Below are positions 45,255 through 54,295 of a DNA stretch of 64,000 nt, in pieces. Below the pieces are notes generated by a model. That model had not been told where the DNA came from and ran no database searches. It was given only the letters and a program-made list of their open reading frames with translations. This DNA comes from Rhodococcus ruber (GTDB lineage: Bacteria > Actinomycetota > Actinomycetes > Mycobacteriales > Mycobacteriaceae), in NCBI RefSeq assembly GCF_027270735.1, contig NZ_JAPWIJ010000004.1, forward strand, positions 1 through 64,000. The letters are read 5' to 3'. Within the stretch, counting starts at the first letter, position 1; each line of letters starts with the position of its first letter. Made by a program: the position numbers and the translations under genes.

Positions 45255-46574
45255 TCAGTGGACGGCACCGACGCGCGCGCCGGGCGTGAATGTCGCGGGC
45301 AACCGGTCGATTCCGTTGATGGTCGACTTGATGGGGTACTCGACGACGTCGTCCTCGAGCACGTGAAAGTCGGGAATCCGCTCGAGGATCCGCTCGAGCA
45401 TGATGCGCAGCTCGAGGCGGGCCAGCGGGGCGCCGAGGCATCGATGCGGGCCGGCCCCGAATGCGACGTGTTCGGACGCGTTGGAGCGGGTGAGATCGAC
45501 GCGGTCGGGGTCTTCGAACGTGCGGGCGTCACGGTTGGCGGCGGCATACGTGAGCATGACGCGATCGCCCTCGGCCATCGACTGCCCGCCGAGCTCGGTG
45601 TCCGCGGCAACCGTGCGGGCGATGCCGAAGAACGGGCTGTAATAGCGAAGAAACTCCTCGATCGCCGCAGGGATCCGATTGGGCTCGCGCGTCAGGAGTT
45701 CGCGCTCCTCAGGGTGCGCCGAGAGCCACCGCAGCGAGTGCAGCAGAGCCGAGGTCGTGGTGTCGGTGGCCGCGAAGGTCAGACCGTTCAGTATCGTCGC
45801 TGCCTCTTCGTCGGTGACCGGCGACGACAGCACCGAGCCCCGGGTCAGGGCCGAGGCGACATCGTCCTGCGGATTCGCGCGGCGCGCCTTGACGAGCTCG
45901 AGGACCTTGGCCTGTGTGGCAAACAGCGCTTCGAAGGGGAACTCCGGAGAGAAGATCCCGTGCAGGTTCATGGCGTGAACCACGGCGGCGAAGTCGGGCG
46001 ATTCGTCGGGGTCGAAGCCGATGACCGAGATCGTGACTTTCGTCGGAATCACACGGCCCAGATCTGCCGCGAAATCGATACGCCCGCTCTCGATCACGGC
46101 GTCCAGGGCCTCGTCGACGTATGTGCGAATCTGCGGCTCGTGGGACCGGACTGCCTTCGGCGTGAAGAACGGCACCTCGAGCCGCCTGATGTCGGTGTGC
46201 ATCGGCCCGTCCGCCTCGCTCGGCACCATGCGGGCGATCGAGGCGGTCGGGATCATCGAGCCACCGCGTGGAGTGCGGGGTTCGGGATAGGCGACCTCGT
46301 CTCGTGCGGCAAATGCATCGCCCGCGACGCCGTCGTGCAGGGACGAGAAGTGCTCCCAGTCGGCTGCGGCAGCTTTGAGCTCCTCGTGTCCGGTGATCAG
46401 CCAGAAGCCGTCATGATGTGCAGAGTGGGCGACGGGGCACCTGGCCAGCTGATCGAGGCGGTCGCTCCAGTTTTCGGAGTAGTCGGGGGCCAGGTGGTCG
46501 AAGTCGACGTCGACTCGGCCTTCGGGTGAGGTAACGGGGCACAGCGCGGGGGAGAAGGTGGTGTCGTCGGTCAT
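45255..46574 (-). CDS. bacterial class I cytochrome P450
   Basis: This 439-residue soluble P450 has the I-helix FAATDTTTSALLHSL, the K-helix ExxR in IEEFLRYYSP, and the heme-cysteine loop FGAGPHRCLGAPLARLE. Such CYPs need a [2Fe-2S] ferredoxin and reductase, which are present on the other strand at 49061 and 49378. Its ATG follows the toroid-like gene's TGA with a one-base gap (TGACATG), so they are coupled. The substrate is likely hydrophobic; the neighbouring SDR could act next. I cannot assign a CYP family. Confidence 0.95.
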   Translation of the reverse strand: MTDDTTFSPALCPVTSPEGRVDVDFDHLAPDYSENWSDRLDQLARCPVAHSAHHDGFWLITGHEELKAAAADWEHFSSLHDGVAGDAFAARDEVAYPEPRTPRGGSMIPTASIARMVPSEADGPMHTDIRRLEVPFFTPKAVRSHEPQIRTYVDEALDAVIESGRIDFAADLGRVIPTKVTISVIGFDPDESPDFAAVVHAMNLHGIFSPEFPFEALFATQAKVLELVKARRANPQDDVASALTRGSVLSSPVTDEEAATILNGLTFAATDTTTSALLHSLRWLSAHPEERELLTREPNRIPAAIEEFLRYYSPFFGIARTVAADTELGGQSMAEGDRVMLTYAAANRDARTFEDPDRVDLTRSNASEHVAFGAGPHRCLGAPLARLELRIMLERILERIPDFHVLEDDVVEYPIKSTINGIDRLPATFTPGARVGAVH

Positions 46575-46575
46575 G

Positions 46576-47643
46576 TCAGTCCTCAGCGGTCGTCGAGTCG
46601 GCAATGGTCAGGGCTTCGATCAGGAACGTCAGCTCCATGAGGTGCTCGGCGGTCTTCCACAGTCGGTCGACGGGAGCCGGCACCTCGGTCGAGCCGAAGG
46701 TCGACGGAGACCAGGAGCCGTCGGCGTTCTGTCGGTCGAGAAACCACTCGGTCATCCGCTCCGCATCGGCGACGAACGGCGATGCCGGGTCGAGTTCGAC
46801 GTCGCGGGCGACGCCCCAGGCGTACTTGCAGATCTGCACCGAGTTCGGATCGGTGAACTGGGAGTCGGTGCCACCGGCGTTCAGAGCGAGGAAGCTGCGG
46901 GCGAGGTCGCGGTCGTCGGACCCCGTCAGGGCGCGGAAGTCGTGCAGGAAGGCGGCGGCAATCCCCGGGTTGTAGTAGGCCTGTAGGGGCTCGCGGAAAT
47001 CGACGCGCATCAGGAACCGGGCCAGGAAGTCGTCCTCCGCCGGGATGAGCAGCGAACCGTCGTCGCAGCGGCCCGCGTAGAGGACGCCCGGCAGCTTGGG
47101 TTGCAGCGCCCACAGCTCCCGCACCCAGGACGCGATCGGGTGGGCGATGTCGAGGCGGCCCGCGACGACAGCCGCGATGCCGAGCTGGCAGGTCTTGAGC
47201 AGATCCTGGACGGTCGCGCTCCCGTCGGAGCGGTCCCGCCGGTCGTACACACCGCCGGTGACCGGGCTCTGGAACAGCCGGCAGCGGTCGAGCAAAGCGT
47301 TGGCGAGATCGTGTCGGCCCAGGCGCCACGCTGCGATCGCGAGGGCGCTGAGCTCGTAGACAGGGCTGGCTCCCGGCATGAACTCGGCGGGCCCTTGCTT
47401 CAGATCCGCGTCGTCGTCCAGGGCGTCGCGCTCGGCCCACCCGAGGACCGATGCGGCTGTATCCGAAGCGCCGGCGACCGACAGCGCCCAAGGCACCCGC
47501 CACCAGGTGTTCTTCTGGGCGTGGTCGCGGGGTCGACCGTCCTCGAGTTGCTGCTCGACCCAGTCGACCGCGTTGTGCTGGGCACGCTTCGCAGTGGCAA
47601 GAAGAGCTGCCCTGTCCTGTCGTGTCGTCATCGTCATCGTCAT
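46576..47643 (-). CDS. unrecognised alpha-toroid-like protein coupled to the P450
   Basis: This 355-residue protein looks entirely helical, with repeated aromatic helix starts (TWWRVPWALSVAG, YELSALAIAAWRLGRHDLA, KTCQLGIAAVVAGRLDIA) and a QW-like turn QNADGSWSPS near the end. This pattern fits an alpha-alpha toroid such as squalene cyclase, prenyltransferase or linalool dehydratase-isomerase folds, but no catalytic DxDD or other signature is visible. It is the first gene of the P450 operon, so it may handle the same substrate. Start could be 47643, 47637 or 47631. The function is unknown. Confidence 0.75.
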   Translation of the reverse strand: MTMTMTTRQDRAALLATAKRAQHNAVDWVEQQLEDGRPRDHAQKNTWWRVPWALSVAGASDTAASVLGWAERDALDDDADLKQGPAEFMPGASPVYELSALAIAAWRLGRHDLANALLDRCRLFQSPVTGGVYDRRDRSDGSATVQDLLKTCQLGIAAVVAGRLDIAHPIASWVRELWALQPKLPGVLYAGRCDDGSLLIPAEDDFLARFLMRVDFREPLQAYYNPGIAAAFLHDFRALTGSDDRDLARSFLALNAGGTDSQFTDPNSVQICKYAWGVARDVELDPASPFVADAERMTEWFLDRQNADGSWSPSTFGSTEVPAPVDRLWKTAEHLMELTFLIEALTIADSTTAED

Positions 47644-47700
47644 CCTGTCGCCGGGGGGATCGTGCTGGAGCAATCTGTGATCTTGCACACCACGACTATC

Positions 47701-47733
47701 TGTCATAGTGTGACATCAAGTCAATATGTGACG
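47701..47733. promoter_or_regulatory. tandem inverted repeats, candidate TetR operator
   Basis: TGTCA-N5-TGACA (47701-47715) is followed 18 bases on by AGTCA-N5-TGACG (47719-47733), in the 119-base gap between the divergent toroid-P450 operon and the hydrolase-ferredoxin operon. A TetR gene ends the plus-strand operon at 50650. Tandem half-palindromes at a shared promoter suit a dimer pair controlling both sides. Confidence 0.65.
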
Positions 47734-47762
47734 AACAAATTTTCGCCAGTGTCAGGAAGGAC

Positions 47763-49064
47763 ATGCCCATGACCCTCGACAGGCTGCAACTGCGGACGCG
47801 ACTCGAGAGCGACCGTGAACTTGCGGTGCGCCTCAAGACTTTCCGCGGGTCGGTGCGCGTGACCCTCGGCGAGACCGTTCTGGAACTGCATGTGGACGAC
47901 GGCGCAGTCACGGCGTCCGACCCGGCCCCCGATGCCGGAGAGCCGACCGTCGGCATCACAGTCCCCACAGTGCTGTGGGACCTCATGGCGCTTGAGAAGC
48001 CGCAGCTGGGACTTGAATGCATGACGTCGGCCCAGGTTTTCGGCGCGACAATCGACGCCGACTGGCCTACTGTCGTCGCTCCCTACCTCGGCGCGTGGAA
48101 CCGAATCGTCCGCCTCGGCGTGGAGACCGAGACCGGTCGCCGCGAGAAGGTCGCAGACGCAGACCCGTTCGCCGACTCCGACGACCCGATCGGCCGCTAC
48201 GTCCGCTACACGGTCGATGGACTCGAATACCGCGTCTACTACGAGCAGGCAGGAACGGGCCCGGTGCCGGTGGTGTTAATGCACACCGCGGGAGCGGACG
48301 GCCGTCAGTACCGCCACGTCCTCGCCGACCCCGAGCTGCAGAAGCGCTACACCATGATCGCGATCGACCTGCCGTACCACGGCAAATCGCTGCCCCCGCT
48401 GGGTTCGCGCTGGTGGGAGAAGAACCTGAAGTTCGACAAGACGACCCTGATGAACTGGGTAACCGGCTTCATCGCTGCGACGGGCCTCGATCGCCCCATC
48501 TTCGTCGGCTGCTCCGTGGGGGGCCAGCTGGCCTCCGATCTGTGCGCCCATCATCCAGAGGCGATCCGCGGCGCGATCGGAGTGAACGGGCTCTACCACA
48601 TGGAGTCATGGCAGTCCTTCGACAACGACCGCTTCCGAGACCCACGCGTCGCGGCGGGCGCTGTCGGCTCGACGATGTTCGATGTCACCGGCATCGACGC
48701 GCCGGAAGACTTCAGACGTGAGGTGGAGTGGATCTACACGTCGAACCACCGCGATGTCTACCCGGCCGACAACGACTACTTCATGTTCGGTCACGACCTG
48801 CGCATCGACGGGCATCTGATCGACACCGCGAGGACTCCGTTGACGATCCTCACCGGTGAGCACGACATCAGCATGCTGACGCCCGACGACAACGGGTCGG
48901 CGCTGGCTGCGAACATCCCCGGTGCCGAGTTCTTCGCGATGCCCGGACTCTCGCACTTCACCCCGTCCGACGACCCCGAGGGATTTCGCCCGCACCTCAC
49001 GGCAGCCCTCGACCGCATAGCGGAACACGCGGTAGCGGCCGAGCGGGCAGTGACCACATCGTGA
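47763..49064 (+). CDS. alpha/beta-hydrolase with extra N-terminal domain
   Basis: This 433-residue protein has an N-terminal domain of about 140 residues (a small alpha/beta or SCP2-like fold with FRGSVRVTLGETVLELHV) followed by an alpha/beta-hydrolase domain: HTAGADGRQY (oxyanion loop), nucleophile S251 in GCSVGG, acid in LTGEHDISM and His in MPGLSHFTP. The fused front domain is unusual for C-C hydrolases or esterases and could bind a lipid-like substrate. It begins the plus-strand half of the P450 region, with GGAAGG before the ATG. Its stop overlaps the ferredoxin GTG. Confidence 0.83.
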   Translation: MPMTLDRLQLRTRLESDRELAVRLKTFRGSVRVTLGETVLELHVDDGAVTASDPAPDAGEPTVGITVPTVLWDLMALEKPQLGLECMTSAQVFGATIDADWPTVVAPYLGAWNRIVRLGVETETGRREKVADADPFADSDDPIGRYVRYTVDGLEYRVYYEQAGTGPVPVVLMHTAGADGRQYRHVLADPELQKRYTMIAIDLPYHGKSLPPLGSRWWEKNLKFDKTTLMNWVTGFIAATGLDRPIFVGCSVGGQLASDLCAHHPEAIRGAIGVNGLYHMESWQSFDNDRFRDPRVAAGAVGSTMFDVTGIDAPEDFRREVEWIYTSNHRDVYPADNDYFMFGHDLRIDGHLIDTARTPLTILTGEHDISMLTPDDNGSALAANIPGAEFFAMPGLSHFTPSDDPEGFRPHLTAALDRIAEHAVAAERAVTTS

Positions 49065-49384
49065 GCACGGTCGAATTCGAGCAGCCCGACGGCACTGTCA
49101 CTGCGGTCGACGCCACAGACGGCGAGTCGGTGATGCGCAGCGCTCTCACCCACCTCGTTCCGGGGATCGTCGCCGATTGCGGCGGGGAGCTCTCGTGCGC
49201 GACGTGCCATGTCATCGTCGGTGATGCGTGGATCGGAGTCGTCGGACCACCCACAGGCTTCGAGAACGACATGCTGGACGCGACGTCCGAGGAGCGTGAA
49301 CCGGGTAGCCGGCTCTCGTGCCAGATCACGGTCGGCCCCGACATCGACGGCGTCAGGGTGCGCATCCCGGCGAGCCAATGGTGA
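49061..49384 (+). CDS. [2Fe-2S] ferredoxin (adrenodoxin/putidaredoxin type)
   Basis: A 107-residue ferredoxin with cluster cysteines C40, C46, C49 and C87 (CGGELSCATC, then LSCQ). This is the class that feeds bacterial P450s from an FAD reductase. GTG start overlaps the hydrolase stop (GTGA). The next gene is its reductase. Confidence 0.94.
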   Translation: MSTVEFEQPDGTVTAVDATDGESVMRSALTHLVPGIVADCGGELSCATCHVIVGDAWIGVVGPPTGFENDMLDATSEEREPGSRLSCQITVGPDIDGVRVRIPASQW

Positions 49385-50607
49385 GTCCGAAAATCGTGAT
49401 CGTCGGGGCGGGGCACGCTGGAGGTGAGGTCGTCGCCGCGCTGCGGGCCGGGGGTTTCGATGGCACCCTGACGCTCATCGGCGACGAAGACCTGCCGCCG
49501 TACCAGCGTCCGCCGCTGTCGAAGGGATTCCTGCTCGGAACGACGGCCGCTGACGAGCTCCTCGCCCGGCCCCGGTCGTTCTACGAGCAGCACGACATCG
49601 AACTGGTACTCGGTCGCCACGTGAACGGAGTCGACATCGACGCCAAGACAGTTCACCTCGACGATGAATCCGTCGGGTACGACATGCTGGTGCTCGCACT
49701 GGGAGGTCGGCCCCGCGCCCTGGCCGATCCGGCCGTCGAGCACGCCGGGAACGTCTACCACGTCAAGACGCACTCAGACGTCGAGCGGTTGCGTGGTCGC
49801 TTGCTCCGCGGCACCCGGGTAGGGGTCGTAGGTGGCGGATTCGTCGGGCTCGAGGTCGCGGCGAGCGCATGCTCTCGCGAGGCAGCCGTGACGGTATTCG
49901 AGCTCGCACCGCGTCTGCTCGGGCGCGTCTGCAGCGAGGTGACCGCCGACCATGTCGCGGCCCTGCATCGCAGCCGCGGCGTGGATGTCCGCACGGGGGT
50001 GACGGGGTTGCGCCTTGATGCCTGCGACGACGGCCGGATCGCTCGGATCGTCACCGACGAGGCAGATCTCGAGGTCGACGAAGTCGTCGTCGGGATCGGA
50101 ATGGTCCCGGAGATCTCGCTCGCCGAGCTGGCAGGCCTCGACGTCGACGACGGCGTGCTCGTTGACGCCGACTACCGCACCTCGGCACCCGACGTGTTCG
50201 CGATCGGTGACTGCGCGCGGGTGGTGCGCCCCGACGGGTCGTCACGCCGGTTGGAGTCCGCACCTCATGCCGCTTCCAGTGCCCGACGGGTCGCGGCGGT
50301 CATCCTCGGGCTTACTGTTCCGGTGGACGGCGCGCCCTGGTTCTGGTCGCACCAGTTCGGCGTCAAGATCCAGATGGCAGGCGACCCGGCAGCGCGGGTC
50401 GAACGCTGGCTGACCAGGGGTGAGACGTCGCAGGGATCGTTCATGACCTTTGGTATCGTCGACGATCGGATCACCCGGATCGAGGCGGTCGACCGACCGG
50501 CCGAATTCGCGCAATCGAAGTCCTGGCTCGGCCGGCCCATAGCTACCGCCATCGACTGCCTGACGGACGACTCGATTTCTGTCCGGCAGTTGCTCGCCCG
50601 ACCCTGA
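49378..50607 (+). CDS. FAD ferredoxin reductase of the P450 system
   Basis: A 409-residue reductase of the putidaredoxin-reductase class, with IVIVGAGHAGGEVV (FAD), PPYQRPPLSKGFL, VGVVGGGFVGLEV (NAD) and FAIGDCARV. It starts in the ferredoxin 3' end: ATG at 49378 or the nearly equal GTG at 49381 (GTGA with the ferredoxin stop). It would deliver NADH electrons to the ferredoxin at 49061 and then the P450 at 45255. Confidence 0.92.
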   Translation: MVSPKIVIVGAGHAGGEVVAALRAGGFDGTLTLIGDEDLPPYQRPPLSKGFLLGTTAADELLARPRSFYEQHDIELVLGRHVNGVDIDAKTVHLDDESVGYDMLVLALGGRPRALADPAVEHAGNVYHVKTHSDVERLRGRLLRGTRVGVVGGGFVGLEVAASACSREAAVTVFELAPRLLGRVCSEVTADHVAALHRSRGVDVRTGVTGLRLDACDDGRIARIVTDEADLEVDEVVVGIGMVPEISLAELAGLDVDDGVLVDADYRTSAPDVFAIGDCARVVRPDGSSRRLESAPHAASSARRVAAVILGLTVPVDGAPWFWSHQFGVKIQMAGDPAARVERWLTRGETSQGSFMTFGIVDDRITRIEAVDRPAEFAQSKSWLGRPIATAIDCLTDDSISVRQLLARP

Positions 50608-50649
50608 CGTGTTCCGTCACCCAGCCATCGTCCGACAGGAGCCTGCCCC

Positions 50650-51270
50650 ATGACGGACCGGTCCGAGCGCCCCGTGGGCGGGCGGGCGATCGCCCGCGAG
50701 GCGGTACGCGCCAGCCTGTCCGACGCAGCCCGCGAACTCTTCGAGGAGCGCGGCATCGAGGCCACGAGCGTCGACATGATCGCCTCCGCAGCCGGCGTCG
50801 CAAGCCGCACCTTCTACCGGCATTTCGAGTCCAAGGAAGACCTCGCGATGGCGTGGCTCGACGACCCGGGCCCGACCTTCCGCTCGGTGCTGCAACAGCG
50901 CCCGGCCGACGAGCCGATCTGGCTCGCTCTGCGGCGCGCGTTCGACCCCGTCCACGACCCGTCGAGCCGATTCGCCGAGCAGATGCGGATCAGCGCCGAG
51001 ATGGCCTATTCGTCTCCCGCCCTCATGAAGCGCATCCGCGACCGAGTCTTCGACTGGGAGGTACTGCTGTCCGAGGTGATCTTCGAACGGCTCCCGGAGC
51101 CGCGGTCACACCGAGACGCCGAGTTGCTGGCGGCCTGGGCATTGAGTGCCTTGCGTGTCGCCTTCGAGCGGTGGCGCGAGGAGAACGACCCGTCACTCGA
51201 GCTGCTCGGACGTCGGCTCGACGACGCCTTCGAGGCCGCAACCACCCTGCTGGTCTCACGCCCGTCATGA
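50650..51270 (+). CDS. TetR-family regulator of the P450 region
   Basis: This 206-residue protein has a TetR N-terminal helix-turn-helix (about 20-65: ATSVDMIASAAGVASRTFYRHF) and a variable effector domain. It is the last gene of the hydrolase-ferredoxin-reductase operon. Likely operators are the tandem repeats at 47701-47733. Confidence 0.9.
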   Translation: MTDRSERPVGGRAIAREAVRASLSDAARELFEERGIEATSVDMIASAAGVASRTFYRHFESKEDLAMAWLDDPGPTFRSVLQQRPADEPIWLALRRAFDPVHDPSSRFAEQMRISAEMAYSSPALMKRIRDRVFDWEVLLSEVIFERLPEPRSHRDAELLAAWALSALRVAFERWREENDPSLELLGRRLDDAFEAATTLLVSRPS

Positions 51271-51310
51271 ACTCGGTGAGAATGACGCTGAGTGACGAAC
51301 CTGTTGCAGC

Positions 51311-51613
51311 TCAATCGAATCGGTAGGTCGCCACTTTTCCGTGTCCCTGACGCCAGAGTTTCACGATATAATCGATCCCGAACGTCGATTGTGTTGCGCG
51401 GGCAACTATGCGAGAAACCAATGCGCGTCCGACGAAACCGAATCTGCGTAGCGTCGCGATCCGCGGATACACGGCGACGAAGGGTGCGGCGTCGTCCTCG
51501 GTGTTGCCGATGAGCAGTTCGACGCGTGAGGCAGCGTCGCGCAGAGCAGCCGGAACGTCCACAGGGAGTGGCTCTTCGTCCGCTAGGGCGGTGGTACGGC
51601 AGCCGAGAAGCAA
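51311..51613 (-). pseudogene. carboxylesterase type B fragment (truncated)
   Basis: The minus strand encodes about 100 residues that match the back half of type B carboxylesterases: LPVDVPAALRDAASRVELLIGNTEDDA, then FGIDYIVKLWRQGHGKVATYRFD, where a stop follows instead of the W-x-P and later sequence. No N-terminal catalytic part is present. It is a decayed remnant in the 517-base gap 51271-51787; 51614-51787 holds nothing recognisable. Confidence 0.6.
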
Positions 51614-51787
51614 GGGAATAATGTGCGCGCGCGACTGCCGTCTGCATTGCTTCGTCGCCTCCCATTACCTCGGCCGTAGGCGCGCTGACTGCGTTGGCTC
51701 CCAGATGCGTTTCCGGCGTCCGCCGCGCTTCATGACAGTGAGGTGACCGCTCGTTGTGTTCATGGTTTTCGATGCAATCTTTCGATG

Positions 51788-53437
51788 TCAGTTGTCTTCC
51801 GACCAAGGCATCGTGGCTGCAATCATGTCTGCGACAGCAACGAATTTCGCTCTTGGCCGGGACTCCTGCGCTCCCCGCTCGCGCTCGAGGGTGTCGATCA
51901 TGTGCCAACCCGCCCATCCGATCGGGTCTGCGTCGTTGTACGCCAACAGCAATTCCAGCGCGTCGCGTCCGTCGATGTCGCGCGACAGCACACCGCTGTT
52001 GAAGTCCTCCCACAGGCGAGCGACCGTCTGCTCGGCGCAGGCACGATTGGTTCCGATCACGCCCTGCGGTCCTCGCTTGATCCAGCCTGTGACGTAGGTG
52101 CCGTGCAGCGAGTCGCCGGTGGGGGTGATCACCCGGCCGTCGATATTGGGCATCACACCCTTGATCGAGTCGTAAGGTAGCCCGCCGATGGGCGAACCCT
52201 TGTAACCGATCGAGCGCAAGATCAGCGAAGTGTCGATGAGATTCGAGTTCGATGCGACCTCGGGGCTTTGGGCACCGTTCGCGTCGAGATGGTTCGACGC
52301 CACCCGCAGTGCTTCGACTCGGTCGGTACCGACAATTTCGACCGGAGATGTCATGAAACGGAGGATAATTCGCTTGTCCGAAGCGCGCGGACGCTGTGCG
52401 TACTCTTGTGCGAGCTGCAACTTGAGTCCGGTCTCATGATCGTCGTCAGCGGACCCGTCGAAGTCTGCTCCTTCGACAACAACGTCTATGCCCTCGAGGT
52501 AACCCAAAGCAAGGAACTCAGCCACCGAGAATGCTGCGTCTCGCAGACCTCGGCGGCCCAGTATCACGACCTCATCGATCTTGCTGTCGGACAACGCGTC
52601 CAGAGCATGCTGCGCGATGTCGGTTTCGGCCAGCTCATTGCGACTCATCAGCAGCACTCTCGCCACGTCGAGTGCAACGTTGCCGTTGCCGACGATCACT
52701 GCCCGGTGGCCCGACAGATCGAAAGTGTCACCGGCATGGTCGGGATGGCCGTTGTACCACGCGACGAAGTCGGCGGCCGCGTAGTTGCCGGCCAGGTGAT
52801 CACCGGCGATGCCGAGTTCGCGGCCTGTGTATGTGCCCGCGGCGTAGATGACGGCATGGTGGTGCGCCAGGAGATCGCGGTGGCTCAGGTCTCGGCCGAC
52901 CTCGATATTGAAGTGACACGCGACCCGATTGTGAGTCAGCACCTCTTCGAACATCTCGACAACGGATTTCGTGCTCTGATGGTCTGGGGCGACACCAGCA
53001 CGGATCAATCCGTAAGGAGTGGGGAGCCGTTCGAAGAGGTCCACCTCCACGCCGTCGATCGCGACCAACTCCTTGGCCGCGTAGCACCCCGCCGGCCCGG
53101 AGCCGACTACCGCGACCCGAAGCGAGCCCGGCTTGACCGACAGTCTTTTTCCCTCCGGAGGCAGCGTGATGGGCGTGAGTGGATGCTGCTCGAAGTAGGC
53201 CGCATTGATCTCCTTGAACCGTTCCTGCGCAGGCGGCAGATCCGTGTCGAGATGGATTGCGTCCACGGGACATTCCTCCACGCACGCGCCGCAGTCGATG
53301 CAGGAGGCCGGATCGATGTACAACATGTGACTGTTCAGATATTCGGCCGTGCCCCCGACCGGACGGATGCAGTCGACCGGGCACGCCGGAATGCAGCTGG
53401 CATCTCTGCAGCAGTTCTGGGTGATGACGTAGGCCAT
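51788..53437 (-). CDS. FprB-like ferredoxin / ferredoxin-NADP reductase fusion
   Basis: This 549-residue protein fuses an N-terminal bacterial ferredoxin (residues 1-70: CCRDASCIPACPVDC and CIDCGACVEECPVDAI, a 7Fe/8Fe pattern) to an FprA-like adrenodoxin-reductase domain (VAVVGSGPAGCYAAKELV, then VIVGNGNVALDVARVL and TGWIKRGPQGVIGTNR). In Mycobacterium FprB has the same layout. It exchanges electrons between NADPH and ferredoxins. It lies next to the Rieske ferredoxin gene on the same strand and could serve the oxygenases. Confidence 0.93.
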   Translation of the reverse strand: MAYVITQNCCRDASCIPACPVDCIRPVGGTAEYLNSHMLYIDPASCIDCGACVEECPVDAIHLDTDLPPAQERFKEINAAYFEQHPLTPITLPPEGKRLSVKPGSLRVAVVGSGPAGCYAAKELVAIDGVEVDLFERLPTPYGLIRAGVAPDHQSTKSVVEMFEEVLTHNRVACHFNIEVGRDLSHRDLLAHHHAVIYAAGTYTGRELGIAGDHLAGNYAAADFVAWYNGHPDHAGDTFDLSGHRAVIVGNGNVALDVARVLLMSRNELAETDIAQHALDALSDSKIDEVVILGRRGLRDAAFSVAEFLALGYLEGIDVVVEGADFDGSADDDHETGLKLQLAQEYAQRPRASDKRIILRFMTSPVEIVGTDRVEALRVASNHLDANGAQSPEVASNSNLIDTSLILRSIGYKGSPIGGLPYDSIKGVMPNIDGRVITPTGDSLHGTYVTGWIKRGPQGVIGTNRACAEQTVARLWEDFNSGVLSRDIDGRDALELLLAYNDADPIGWAGWHMIDTLERERGAQESRPRAKFVAVADMIAATMPWSEDN

Positions 53438-53577
53438 GTTGTCCCTCTCCTTGTCGATCTCGATCGCGGTCGGTCCCGGCCGAGCGAGACGGCGTAGCTG
53501 CCCGGTGTCCGGACGGGAATTCTCCTCGGGCGCAATGACATCGGACGGGTCGACGCCTTGCAGTCTTGGCCCGGATC

Positions 53578-53889
53578 TCAGACGAGCACGTGAACCGCGC
53601 CGTCGGCATCGATCTCGACGACGTATGTCAGCAGCGCAACGGTCGCAGGAAAGCACAGCGGCTTACCTGTACGCAGATCGAACCGGGCCATGTGTAGTGG
53701 GCACAGGACTTCGCTTCCTTCGAGGTCGCTGTCCTCACCGAGTGACCATTGCTCGTGGGTGCAGCTGTCCGCGGTCGCGAAGTATTCGCCCCCCGCATTC
53801 CTGAACAGAGCCACCTGAGGGTCGCCCTTGATCGTCATCGATGTACCGGGGGCCAATTCGTCGGCTGCACATGCGTATCGGCGTTCCAT
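53578..53889 (-). CDS. Rieske-type ferredoxin (oxygenase component)
   Basis: A 103-residue Rieske [2Fe-2S] ferredoxin with ligands C43, H45 (CTHEQWSLG) and C63, H66 (CPLHMARFD), as in BphA3/NdoA-type electron carriers to aromatic dioxygenases. ATG at 53889 follows GGAGAG; 53907 is another possible start. It is the only Rieske ferredoxin in the window, so it is the best partner for the two Rieske oxygenases. Confidence 0.9.
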   Translation of the reverse strand: MERRYACAADELAPGTSMTIKGDPQVALFRNAGGEYFATADSCTHEQWSLGEDSDLEGSEVLCPLHMARFDLRTGKPLCFPATVALLTYVVEIDADGAVHVLV

Positions 53890-54295
53890 CGTTCGAGCGC
53901 TCTCCATTCCGAGTCCCACCACTTCCGTCGCGCAGCACTTGTGCCGCATTTCACCAGGTTTTCGGGTCTCGAAAATCGTGCGTGTTCGCTCGTCGTCGTT
54001 CAAGCGCACGTTTCGACCGCCGGAACAGCCGACGTCCGAGTCCGGGGTGGTGCAGTGACTAACCTCGAAACTCGCGGATCGAACCGATTCGGTCGCCGAT
54101 CGACGTTCCGATACTCGGCACGACCAATTCCGTTCCGGTCCAGGAGGAAGCACCGTGTGTGAGATCGCCGGGTGGGTCCCGGTCGACGATCTGGCGGGTG
54201 TCTCGACGGTGCTGGTACGTAACATCTGGTCGGCACGCTCGGAGGATCGTGTCGAGGCGTGTGAGTACAGCCGCACGGTGGATATGTCGGCCCGG
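53890..54295. other. 406-base gap with no supported gene
   Basis: It lies between the Rieske ferredoxin start and the end of the MFS gene. Short ORFs on both strands have no recognisable content, and no hairpin was found. Confidence 0.5.

Noticed and set aside
45234-46529. 431-codon plus-strand ORF
   Set aside because: It is antisense to the P450 gene.
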